Origin: Oceanicaulis sp. MMSF_3324
GTDB lineage: Bacteria > Pseudomonadota > Alphaproteobacteria > Caulobacterales > Maricaulaceae
Reading direction: 5' to 3'
NCBI RefSeq assembly: GCF_030733545.1
Contig: NZ_JASHIU010000019.1
Location: forward strand, 1-40,595
DNA: 40,595 nucleotides
Numbering within the stretch: the stretch's first letter is position 1; each line of letters begins with the position of its first letter. This document shows positions 1-7,123 of the stretch, in pieces. Position numbers and translations under genes: made by a program. The notes under the pieces were generated by a model. That model was given only the letters and a program-made list of their open reading frames with translations. It was not told the origin of the DNA and did no database searches.

Positions 1-19
1 ACCCCTTACCGTCAAGGGC

Positions 20-135
20 ATGAGCGCTAAGACACCTGACATCAATGATCCGAGGATCGCCCGGGCGCGGGCGATGCGGGAGGCGGGGGGGCGGAAACCG
101 CCAAGATCGCGCGCGCCTGCGGCGTGACGGTGAGC
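20..135 (+). pseudogene. Truncated, frameshifted 5' fragment of the HTH gene (copy 1)
   Basis: The first 116 bases match the start of the intact HTH gene at 1747, including the ATG, the residues MSA-TPDINDPRIARARAMREAG and the bases that encode the HTH. A run of seven G near 84-90 replaces five in the second copy at 960, adding two bases and shifting the frame. The match ends right after the codons for GVTVS, where the intact gene continues with TIYRW. The next bases run into a 97-bp palindromic element. It cannot make the HTH protein and is best read as a decayed duplicate. The 20 bases before it also match those before the intact copy, so the duplication included upstream DNA and probably extends off the left edge. 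Confidence 0.75.
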
Positions 136-164
136 CGCCAGCGCCCCGCCTGCCCCGCCCTTGT

Positions 165-261
165 GTCATCCCGGACGCGCAGCGCGCCGGGATCCGCCGG
201 AAACGCTCTGTTCTGATCGCAGAGACGCCTGCACCAGATCCCGGCTCAAGGCCGGGATGAC
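165..261. repeat. 97-bp composite palindromic repeat, copy 1
   Basis: The element opens with GTCATCCCGG and closes with CCGGGATGAC, so its ends are inverted repeats. It is built of two hairpins: an outer-left one (CCGG-ACGCGCAGCGCG-CCGG) and an outer-right one (CCCGGC-TCAAG-GCCGGG). A second copy of the same length lies at 1103-1199, again directly after a truncated HTH fragment. It has no coding capacity and resembles the dispersed REP-like elements common between genes in alphaproteobacteria. Confidence 0.75.
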
Positions 262-272
262 GGGTTCAGATA

Positions 273-518
273 TTAGGGATTAAACGGAAGCAAGCCGTTA
301 GACAGCCTGGCTGGCACAGGAAGCCTCTTGGCGTTCAGGTGTTCCAGAATTTTGGCCTCATGATGAGGCGCCCAACCATCATGGTTGCCTGCCTCACACC
401 GATCACAGACATAGATGTCATAGGCGTCTAACGAGAAGCCCTCATACCTATGCGGTCCAAATTGGTACTCCTCCCCGCATACAGGGCAGAGTTCCATATG
501 TTTGAATGGCATTTCCAT
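273..518 (-). CDS. Small zinc-ribbon protein, function unknown
   Basis: An 81-residue protein with a CPVC pair at about residues 11-14 and a CDRC pair at about 38-41. Four cysteines in two CxxC knuckles about 24 residues apart are typical of a zinc ribbon. The knuckles are followed by a His-rich stretch (NHDGWAPHHE) that could also touch metal. No catalytic motif is visible and I do not recognise a family. The ATG at 518 gives the fullest product; Met3 and Met8 are possible alternatives and the ribosome-binding site is weak for all. It sits alone between repeat blocks and reads against them. The intact frame and paired cysteines argue that it is real. Confidence 0.65.
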   Translation of the reverse strand: MEMPFKHMELCPVCGEEYQFGPHRYEGFSLDAYDIYVCDRCEAGNHDGWAPHHEAKILEHLNAKRLPVPARLSNGLLPFNP

Positions 519-650
519 CTCGCATTCTTTCTGTTGCGTCTCAATTATGCTTCAGGCCCGTCCGGCGGGGCCCAGCCAAATCATTGTAAACGCCAGTCTG
601 GAGTGTCTAACGGCTCGGGAGCCTGACATTCGCATCCAGGGTTGCTTTTC

Positions 651-1073
651 TGAGCGGGCGCCGTGCGTCCCTCTCCCCTTTTTTTAGGGGAGAGGACAGG
701 TGAGGGGTGAGCGGCGGGTCAGGCCTGAAGCGCCGCGCGGTTGAAGCGCACCCCCTCACCCGACCTCTCCCCCTTGTCCAAGGGGGAGAGGGGAAAGACC
801 GTCATCCCATTCTGAAGTCCCGAACGCGCGCAGCGCGAGCCGGGACCTCCATCAAGACACGGCGCCTCATGCGGAGGGAGGCCCCGGCTCAAGGCCGGGG
901 TTTCAGTCCGAGGGGAAGCGCTATCCCCCACCCCGCCCTCACCCCCTATCCTCAAAGCCATGAGCGCTGAGACACCTGACATCAATGATCCGAGGATCGC
1001 CCGGGCGCGGGCGATGCGGGAGGCGGGGGCGGAGACCGCCGAGATCGCGCGCGCCTGCGGCGTGACGGTGAGC
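651..1073 (+). repeat. 423-bp direct repeat, copy A
   Basis: This block matches 1438-1860 over its whole length. Both ends are offset by exactly 787 bp and only scattered differences are visible by eye. In order it holds a CTCTCCCC...GGGGAGAG hairpin (671-694), a CTCTCCCCC-TTGTCCAA-GGGGGAGAG hairpin (767-792), a second palindromic element (801-915) and the first 114 bases of the HTH gene (960-1073). The stretch 519-650 before it holds no gene or repeat that I can identify. Short reading frames here run through hairpins and are not credible genes. Confidence 0.8.
960..1073 (+). pseudogene. Truncated 5' fragment of the HTH gene (copy 2)
   Basis: Encodes the first 38 residues of the HTH protein at 1747 with one substitution (TPDI for TSDI). 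It stops matching after GVTVS, at the same base as copy 1. The frame then runs through repeat DNA to a stop at 1154, which would give a 64-residue hybrid lacking the HTH recognition helix. The shared breakpoint and the same 97-bp element after both fragments mean copies 1 and 2 derive from one already truncated ancestor. Confidence 0.75.
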
Positions 1074-1102
1074 CACCAGCGCCCCACCTGCCCCGCCATT
1101 GT

Positions 1103-1199
1103 GTCATCCCGGACGCGCAGCGCGCCGGGATCTGCTGGACACGCTCTGGTCTGATCGCAGAGACGCCTGCACCAGATCCCGGATCAAGTCCGGGATGAC
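1103..1199. repeat. 97-bp composite palindromic repeat, copy 2
   Basis: Same length and structure as the element at 165-261, with GTCATCCCGG and CCGGGATGAC ends and a few base changes (for example GGATCAAGTCC in place of GGCTCAAGGCC in the right hairpin). It again follows a truncated HTH fragment after an intervening 30-base GC-rich spacer. Confidence 0.75.
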
Positions 1200-1437
1200 G
1201 GGGGAATGATGCGGAGCTTGTCCCAACCTCTCGGCCTTCGGACTTGATCCGGAGGCGCATGCGGCGGATCGGCTGGGCTGGGTCCCCGGGTCAAGCCCGA
1301 GGACCGAGGGGAGAGTCTTATTCTCTTCCCCCAAGCACGCGGGGGGCCAGAGCCGGATGTGCTAGCGCGTGATGATCTCTGGGTCCCCGCCGGAGTTTAC
1401 CCTCAACTCGATTGGGGGCAGGGAAAGAGGGAGAGAG
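1200..1437. other. Gene-free spacer with a further palindrome
   Basis: No credible gene. It contains a 25-base imperfect palindrome at 1281-1305 (GGTCCCCGGG-TCAAG-CCCGAGGACC) with a TCAAG loop like that of the neighbouring elements. A partial related hairpin (GGACTTGATCCGG) lies near 1229-1252. The palindrome's right half and the bases after it recur at 2091-2119 inside the HTH gene. Confidence 0.5.
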
Positions 1438-1860
1438 TGAGCGAGCGCCGTGCGTCCCTCTCCCCTTTTTGAGGGGAGAGGACAGGTGAGGGGTGAGCGG
1501 CGGGGCAATGCCTGAAACGCAACGAGGGTGAAGCGCACCCCCTCACCCGGCCTCTCCCCCTTGTCCAAGGGGGAGAGGGGAAAGACCGTCATCCCATTCT
1601 GAAGTCCCGAACGCGCGCAGCGCGAGCCGGGACCTCCATCAGGATAAAGCGCCAGACGCGGAGGGAAGCCCCGGCTCAAGGCCGGGGTTTCAGTCCGAGG
1701 GGAAGACCTATCCCCCACCCCGCCCTCACCCCTTACCTTCAGGGGCATGAGCGCTGAGACATCTGACATCAATGATCCGAGGATCGCCCGGGCACGGGCG
1801 ATGCGGGAGGCTGGGGCGGAGACCGCCGAGATCGCGCGCGCCTGCGGCGTGACGGTGAGC
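1438..1860 (+). repeat. 423-bp direct repeat, copy B
   Basis: Second copy of the block at 651-1073, containing the same two purine-pyrimidine hairpins, the palindromic element (1588-1702) and the first 114 bases of the HTH gene, which is intact in this copy. Because this copy runs into a complete gene while copies 1 and 2 end in a truncated one, it is the likely source. This is inference from the layout. Confidence 0.8.
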
Positions 1861-2658
1861 ACCATCTATCGCTGGGCCGAGGCGCATGGCTTTCGCGTCC
1901 GGGATCTGGAGGCGGCGGCCTGGGACGCGGCGGGGCGGGGTTTGGGCACGGCGGCTGCCTCTCCCTGTCATTCACCGGTTTATCCGGTGAACCCATGCCG
2001 TGACCTGGCCTCCCCTCAACCGGAATGGATCCCCCGCACAAGGCGGGGGATGACAGAGGGTGAGGGTTTTGAGACGGCCCATGACTCCCCGGATCAAGTC
2101 CGAGGACCGAGAGGGGGAGTTTTCCCCCATGCTGAATTCCCGGCCCAGAAGCTGCTATCGTGCCGGGACCTCCATCAGGACACGGCGCCTCACGCGGAGG
2201 GAGGCCCCGGCTCAGGGCCGGGGTTTCAGTGTGGGATGACGAAAGAGGATGAAGCCCACGAAGACGCCCCCGAAATCACCGCCGAGCAATGGGGGCAGAT
2301 GGCGCGGAACCTGAAACAGCGCGCGCTCGCTCTGACCGAGGCGGGGCGCTTGCGACAGGCCGAGCAGGCGCTGCGCCTGGCCGAACGCTATGACCGCATG
2401 CGCGCCAGTGCGCCGCCGCCGAAGAAAAACGACGGCGTGGACTATCATGCGCTGCTGGAAAAGAAGCTGACCCGCCTGCAGCAGCATCTGCGCCAGCAGG
2501 CCGGGCTGAAGGAGGGCGAGGATTTCAGCCCTGAGCAACGCGCCGACGCCCAGCGCGGCCTCCAGCCCAGACCCCGGTCCTGGTATGAGGATCGCAAGCG
2601 CGATGCGGATACCGGCAGGGTCCGGCGTCCGGACGCGTCGGGCGGCGGCGCTGCATAA
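1747..2658 (+). CDS. HTH protein with a repeat-derived linker; possible small-terminase-like or other DNA-binding protein
   Basis: A 303-residue protein in three parts. Residues 8-50 form a helix-turn-helix of the resolvase/terminase type (ARAMREAGAETAEIARACG, then TVSTIYRWAEAHGF). Residues about 68-163 are read from dispersed palindromic repeats and are rich in Pro, Gly and Arg. Residues 164-303 are charged and helical (EQALRLAERYDRM, EKKLTRLQQHLRQQ) and end in a basic, Gly-rich tail. An N-terminal HTH with a helical C-terminus recalls phage-type small terminase subunits, but no packaging gene is nearby, so the role is open. An internal ATG at 2236 could give a separate C-terminal protein, though it has no clear ribosome-binding site. 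The ATG at 1747 is supported by its conservation in the two truncated copies. Confidence 0.6.
   Translation: MSAETSDINDPRIARARAMREAGAETAEIARACGVTVSTIYRWAEAHGFRVRDLEAAAWDAAGRGLGTAAASPCHSPVYPVNPCRDLASPQPEWIPRTRRGMTEGEGFETAHDSPDQVRGPRGGVFPHAEFPAQKLLSCRDLHQDTAPHAEGGPGSGPGFQCGMTKEDEAHEDAPEITAEQWGQMARNLKQRALALTEAGRLRQAEQALRLAERYDRMRASAPPPKKNDGVDYHALLEKKLTRLQQHLRQQAGLKEGEDFSPEQRADAQRGLQPRPRSWYEDRKRDADTGRVRRPDASGGGAA
2020..2240. repeat. Palindromic repeats inside the HTH coding region
   Basis: Three repeat pieces lie in tandem within the gene at 1747. The first is a hairpin with GATCCCCCGC and GCGGGGGATGAC arms around 2027-2053. The second is a GATCAAGTCCGAGGACCGAG piece at 2093-2112, related to 1291-1310. 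The third is a diverged copy of the element at 801-915 and 1588-1702, covering about 2138-2240 (CGGGACCTCCATCA through GCCCCGGCTCAGGGCCGGGG). No stop codon interrupts the frame across them. Confidence 0.65.
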
Positions 2659-2674
2659 AAGCTTAACACATTGT

Positions 2675-2711
2675 GAAAACGAGTTTTCAGGTCCGGAACT
2701 CTCCCTATAGT
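2675..2711 (+). promoter_or_regulatory. Possible promoter and operator of the secreted repeat protein
   Basis: A perfect short palindrome GAAAAC-GA-GTTTTC lies at 2675-2688. It is followed at 2706-2711 by TATAGT, a fair -10 box, with TTTTCA 16 bases upstream as a poor -35. The start codon of the next gene is 38 bases further on. The placement fits a promoter, but the -35 match is weak and the palindrome could also be the 3' end of the HTH transcript. Confidence 0.3.
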
Positions 2712-2748
2712 GGGTCTTGATCAGGGGCGCGCAATCTGGAGGGGAAGA

Positions 2749-5700
2749 ATGCGGCATTCACTTATCAAGGTCGGGCTGTGCGCGTTTGCCATCAGCCTGT
2801 CGGGCGGTCTGGGCGCCTGGGCGCAGGACGACGCGTCAGCTGTCGCGCAGGCCGAAGCGGCCCGCCTGCTGGAGCTGCGCGCGCGGCAAGGTCTTGATGA
2901 GGAGACGCTGACACGCTTCGGGATGCGGCTGGAGACCTGCCGGCATGACGCCGCCGCGGCGTGCGCCCGGTTGCAGGCCGAGCTGGAAACCCTTGACGCA
3001 TCGGGTGACGGCGCCCCGCCCCTGCGCCTGGTTCGCAGCGAAACCCGCCTCCTGCCCGGCTCGGATGGCGAGATTGCGCAGGCGGAGGCTGGCCGCTCCG
3101 AAGCGCAACGGGCGCACCCGCAAGAGGCCGACACCATTCGTCCGGTCGTGGACTTGCTGACCGCCACGCCGGACGTGCTCGATGTGGATGCAGGCCAGAC
3201 CACCCTCCTGATCGATTACGTAGTCTCCGATGAGGGCGGGTCCTTCCTGGACCTGATGCTGCTGGATCTCGAGCACATGACCGACAGGTCCGTTCCGGAC
3301 ATTACGGGCGGGGTGTTCATGCCCACTGGCGCGCGCACATCGGGTCAGGCGCGGATCAATCTCGATGCCGGGGTCATTCCCGGCGACTATCGCGTCCGTC
3401 TGGTGGTGTTCGACGGGGCGGGCAACGGCAATGATCTGAGCCAGCCTGCGCCTGAAGTGACCATCATCAACTCAAGCGCTGACGCCGACGCTCCGGTGCT
3501 GGACTCCCTCACCATCACGCCCGATCCGCTGACGCTGGAGCAAGCCGACGGGGAATTGACCCTGTCCTATGAGGTGCGGGATGTGGGCTCCGCCGGGCTG
3601 GAATATCTCTCCTTTGGTCTCTACCAGATCGACAGCCCGACCTCTTCGGGGGCCGTCGCGCACACCTATGTCAACTTCACGGGCGAAAGCCAGGCGGAGG
3701 GCGAGTTGACGATGACCGTTCCCGCTGGCGCACGACCGGGCGAGCATTATGTGAGCGTCTACCTGAATGACCAGGCGGATAATCGGCTCTTCCTCAATCA
3801 TGAGGACCCGGAGCCCTACCGCGTGCTGACCCTGATCAACGACCATGCCGACCTGCTGTCGCCCACCGTGAACCGGCTCACCGTGACGCCGGACGCCGTG
3901 GAGACCTCGGATCTGGGCTCCACCCTGCTCGTGGAATACGAGCTCGCAGATGAGGGCGGGTCCGGTCTGAAACATTTCTACATGACCTTGTCCCAGGCCG
4001 AGGCCCAGAAACGGCAGACCATCTACCGGTCCTCGCTCATCGAGTTTGATGGCGCACAGACCGCACGCGGCCAGTTCACCTTCCGTCTTCCGCCGAATTT
4101 TCCCACTGGCGCGTATTATGTGGGCGCCACGCTGCGTGACGAGTTGAACAATGCGGCCGGTGACGGGAACAGCATCGGCCTCGCAACCACCCAGCTGATC
4201 TGGGTGAACGAGCCGGGCAAGCGCGCGTTCGGTCCCTTCCCCAATGTCGTGGAGCCCGACGGCGAGGGCCGCGACATCTTCCGCGTGACCGGACTTGAAT
4301 CCGGACCGCCCCAGCAGATCGAGGTGGCGTTCAGAAATCCCGAGATCCCCGGCTTTGACGGCGCTTTCAGCGATTGCGACCTGGCGGTCCAACCGTCGCG
4401 TCATTCCGGCGGCGAGTATCTGATCCTGGCTCATGAACTGGCGGCCTGCGGCGTCTTTGGGTCCGCAGACATTGTCTTCCAACTCACGCCGCACGCCTCA
4501 GACCTCAATCAGGACATTGACCTGCGACGCTTCCGGCTGAGCGAAACCGGCATGCTCAGCGATGTGGGATCGGATCGCGGCCCGTACTCTGACTGGCATG
4601 AGGGAAGAGGCGAAGCCGAGTTCGGACCGTTTGAATGGACCGAGACCCCCGGCAGCGGACGCCTGCACCAGTTCCGGGTGTCAGGCTTGTGGGAAGATCG
4701 CCCCCACAGCATGGAGATCGCCATCGCCAAAGCCGCCGTGGACGGTTTCTCCGGGGCGTTCACCGACTGCACGATCGACATCCCTCTCAGTGAGATCGAT
4801 AACACAGCCTACACCTTCACCGGCGCCGATCTCGCCGCCTGCGGTGATTTCAGGCGTGCGGATCTCAGCTTCCGCTTTGTTGATATCGCCGATTATGGCG
4901 AGCCGATCACCCTGACCCGTCTTGTGACCACGGCCCAGGGATCGATCACTGACTTCTCCTTTGACCAGCTGACCGACACGCCGATCCAGCCCGTGTCTCT
5001 GTCCGGCGGGCGCGCCCAGGTCGAAGCCGGTCCGTTTGAATGGACGGGCGACGCGACCGCGCCGACCCAGAACCTGTTCCGGATTTCCGGACTGTCCGGA
5101 GACCCGCAACAGATCGAGGTCGCCATCAACAACGCCGCCGCCAGCGGTTATGACGGCGCCTATACCGACTGCAATCTGCAGATCCGCCCCAGCCGGGCCG
5201 GCGCTCATGACTACCTGATCAGCGCCGCGGACCTGGCCGATTGCGGCCCCTTCGTCCGCGGCGATCTCAGTTTCCGGATCACCGCCGCTGCTACGGACAT
5301 GCCCGACGGCGTGCGCGTCCGACGGATCGCGGTTGGCGCTCATGGCGATTTGACCGACTTCAATTTTGATCACGCCTTAAGCTCCGCGGCGACGATCCGG
5401 GACAGCGGCAACGGCCAGTCAAATGTCGTTCTGGGTCCGTTTGAATGGACCGGCGACAGCACGGTCGGCACTCAGAACGTCTTCAGGATTACCGGCATTG
5501 ACGGGCTCCCCACGCGGATACAGGCCGCTCTCGCTGACGCCACGTCAGAAGGGTATTCAGGCAGTTATCTGGATTGCGAACTGACGGTTCGACCGGGCCG
5601 CGCCAGCGAGAACGATTATGTCATCACCAGCAATGACCTGGCCGATTGCGGCGACTTCGTGCGCGCCAACATCACCTTCCGGGTCCATGCCAATACCGGA

Positions 5701-5784
5701 CAGATCAGCACTGATGTCCGCATGCGGCGCTTCGCCGTCACACGCACCGGCGGTTTGACGGACTTCGGATTCGACAACCAGTAA
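2749..5784 (+). CDS. Large secreted protein with three Ig-like and four Cys-containing repeats
   Basis: A 1011-residue protein. The ATG at 2749 is preferred over one 39 bases upstream because GGAGG lies 6 bases before it and it starts a classic signal peptide (basic start, hydrophobic core, cleavage near AWA-QDD at residue 25). A charged helical region follows to about 130. Three Ig-like repeats begin near residues 137, 254 and 377 (LTATPD, LTITPD, LTVTPD, then LxxEYELADEGGSGL-type strands). Four repeats of 131-135 residues begin near 494, 625, 760 and 895 with a GPFEWT-type strand. Each holds two cysteines (for example DC and LAxCG), so one disulfide per repeat is likely. No enzyme motif, anchor or sorting signal is visible. 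A periplasmic or cell-surface binding or structural role is inference. I do not recognise the four-repeat family. Confidence 0.85.
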   Translation: MRHSLIKVGLCAFAISLSGGLGAWAQDDASAVAQAEAARLLELRARQGLDEETLTRFGMRLETCRHDAAAACARLQAELETLDASGDGAPPLRLVRSETRLLPGSDGEIAQAEAGRSEAQRAHPQEADTIRPVVDLLTATPDVLDVDAGQTTLLIDYVVSDEGGSFLDLMLLDLEHMTDRSVPDITGGVFMPTGARTSGQARINLDAGVIPGDYRVRLVVFDGAGNGNDLSQPAPEVTIINSSADADAPVLDSLTITPDPLTLEQADGELTLSYEVRDVGSAGLEYLSFGLYQIDSPTSSGAVAHTYVNFTGESQAEGELTMTVPAGARPGEHYVSVYLNDQADNRLFLNHEDPEPYRVLTLINDHADLLSPTVNRLTVTPDAVETSDLGSTLLVEYELADEGGSGLKHFYMTLSQAEAQKRQTIYRSSLIEFDGAQTARGQFTFRLPPNFPTGAYYVGATLRDELNNAAGDGNSIGLATTQLIWVNEPGKRAFGPFPNVVEPDGEGRDIFRVTGLESGPPQQIEVAFRNPEIPGFDGAFSDCDLAVQPSRHSGGEYLILAHELAACGVFGSADIVFQLTPHASDLNQDIDLRRFRLSETGMLSDVGSDRGPYSDWHEGRGEAEFGPFEWTETPGSGRLHQFRVSGLWEDRPHSMEIAIAKAAVDGFSGAFTDCTIDIPLSEIDNTAYTFTGADLAACGDFRRADLSFRFVDIADYGEPITLTRLVTTAQGSITDFSFDQLTDTPIQPVSLSGGRAQVEAGPFEWTGDATAPTQNLFRISGLSGDPQQIEVAINNAAASGYDGAYTDCNLQIRPSRAGAHDYLISAADLADCGPFVRGDLSFRITAAATDMPDGVRVRRIAVGAHGDLTDFNFDHALSSAATIRDSGNGQSNVVLGPFEWTGDSTVGTQNVFRITGIDGLPTRIQAALADATSEGYSGSYLDCELTVRPGRASENDYVITSNDLADCGDFVRANITFRVHANTGQISTDVRMRRFAVTRTGGLTDFGFDNQ

Positions 5785-5804
5785 GGCCTGGAGAGCCATA
5801 GCCC

Positions 5805-7118
5805 CTACGCCGGCAAGCTCACGCGCGCCCGCAGGCCGCCCAGCGGGGAGTCCTCGAGCCGCAGTTCACCGCCATGGGCGCGCAATGTGTCGCGGGCGAT
5901 GGCGAGTCCGAGGCCCACGCCCTTGCGGTTGGCGTTGCGGCTTTCATCGAGGCGGGAGAAGGGTTTGAAGGCGTCCTCGCGCTGGTCGGCGGGGATGCCG
6001 GGGCCGTCATCATCGATGAGGATTTCCAGCCGGGAGCCATTGCGCCGCGCACTCAGCAGCACGTCCCCGGCATGGGCGGCGGCGTTGGAGACCAGGTTGG
6101 CGAGCGCGCGTTTCAGAGCGCTCTCGCGCGCGTGGACCAGAAGACCGTCTTCCACTTCGAGCCGCAGATCGACGCCCTCGCGGGCGGCGTCATCGGCGAG
6201 GGTTTCGCACAGGGCGGTGAGGTCGAGCGCGTCGGGCTCCTCGCCCGCCTGACCGCGCGCAAAGGCGAGATATTCCTCGAGCGCGGCTTCCATGTCCGCC
6301 AGATCGCGGCGGGCGGCGTCGCGCTCCTCGCTTTGCGGCATCAGGGCGAGCTGGAGCCGCAGGCGGGTGAGCGGGGTGCGCAAGTCATGACTGACACCGG
6401 CGAGCAATTGCGTGCGCTGTTCGATATGGCGCTTGAGCCGGCCGCGCATGTCGAGGAAGGCGGCGCTGGCGCGGCGGACCTCGCGGGCGCCGGCGGGCTT
6501 GAAGCGCTCCACATCCTGACCGCGGCCGAAGGCTTCAGCGGCTTCGGCGAGCTGGCGGATCGGTTTGACCTGGTTGCGGATGAACAGGATGGCGACGGTG
6601 AGCAGAAGGCCCGTGGCGAGGAACAGCCAGATCAGGAAGATATGCCCGGTGGTGGCGAACACCCGGTCGCGCGCCGCGATGAAGCGCAGCACGCCGCCCT
6701 CCACCTCGACGCGGATGTCCACATAGGCGGGGTAGCGGGTGGTGTCGAACCAGAAGGCGTTGTCCATCTCGTCGCCCAGCGCGGTCCTCAGGGTGCGATC
6801 GAGCGCCCGGAAGAAGGCGGTCCGGCGCGAGGTGGGCAGGGCATCGCCCTCGCGATACTCGACGCTGAGATCGGTTGTGGCGAAGGCCAGGTTCGCCAGC
6901 GTGTCAAACTGTTCGGGGCCTTCGCGCTCATAGAGCGCGGTGACCAGCGCCACCTCGCCCGCCACGCTTTCACTGAGGCGCGCCGTGGTGGTCTGCCAGT
7001 GCTGGTCAAAGAAGGCCCAGGTCACCGCCCCCTGCATCAGCGCCACGGGCAGGACAATGATCAGCAGCGAGCGCTCGAACAGGCCCTTGGGCAGATAGGG
7101 TTTCAGCGAAAAGCGCAT
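5805..7118 (-). CDS. EnvZ-type membrane sensor histidine kinase
   Basis: A 437-residue kinase. TM1 is at about residues 17-36, a periplasmic sensor at 37-157, TM2 at 158-180, then a HAMP linker. The dimerisation domain carries the phospho-accepting His244 in GVSHDLRTPLTRLRLQ. The ATP-binding domain shows an N box (NLVSNAAAHA), G1 (DDGPGIP) and G2 (GVGLGLAIA). This is the EnvZ/PetP-like layout. It starts 5 bases after the stop of the response regulator upstream, so the two are one operon and the regulator is the expected phosphate acceptor. The stimulus is unknown. It converges on the secreted repeat protein with only 20 bases between the stop codons. Confidence 0.93.
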   Translation of the reverse strand: MRFSLKPYLPKGLFERSLLIIVLPVALMQGAVTWAFFDQHWQTTTARLSESVAGEVALVTALYEREGPEQFDTLANLAFATTDLSVEYREGDALPTSRRTAFFRALDRTLRTALGDEMDNAFWFDTTRYPAYVDIRVEVEGGVLRFIAARDRVFATTGHIFLIWLFLATGLLLTVAILFIRNQVKPIRQLAEAAEAFGRGQDVERFKPAGAREVRRASAAFLDMRGRLKRHIEQRTQLLAGVSHDLRTPLTRLRLQLALMPQSEERDAARRDLADMEAALEEYLAFARGQAGEEPDALDLTALCETLADDAAREGVDLRLEVEDGLLVHARESALKRALANLVSNAAAHAGDVLLSARRNGSRLEILIDDDGPGIPADQREDAFKPFSRLDESRNANRKGVGLGLAIARDTLRAHGGELRLEDSPLGGLRARVSLPA

Positions 7119-7123
7119 CCGGC

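Noticed and set aside
651-1860. The 423-bp direct repeats as an insertion sequence
   Set aside because: No transposase, no terminal inverted repeats and no target-site duplication can be seen; the blocks share only gene-start and hairpin DNA.
719-1865. Several 60-170-residue frames in the repeat region (for example 719-1099 and 1362-1865 on the minus strand)
   Set aside because: They run through hairpins and duplicated non-coding blocks, are similar to each other only because the DNA is repeated, and have no domain.
1-2240. The repeats at the left end as a CRISPR array
   Set aside because: Repeat units differ in length and spacing, are palindromic families of several kinds, and include gene fragments; no cas gene is present.
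2210-2757. A 181-residue minus-strand frame over the end of the HTH gene
   Set aside because: Antisense shadow with no ribosome-binding site; it also crosses the promoter region of the next gene.
3472-4494. A 340-residue open frame opposite the secreted repeat protein
   Set aside because: The plus-strand frame has a signal peptide, a strong ribosome-binding site and clear protein repeats; the minus frame has none of these.
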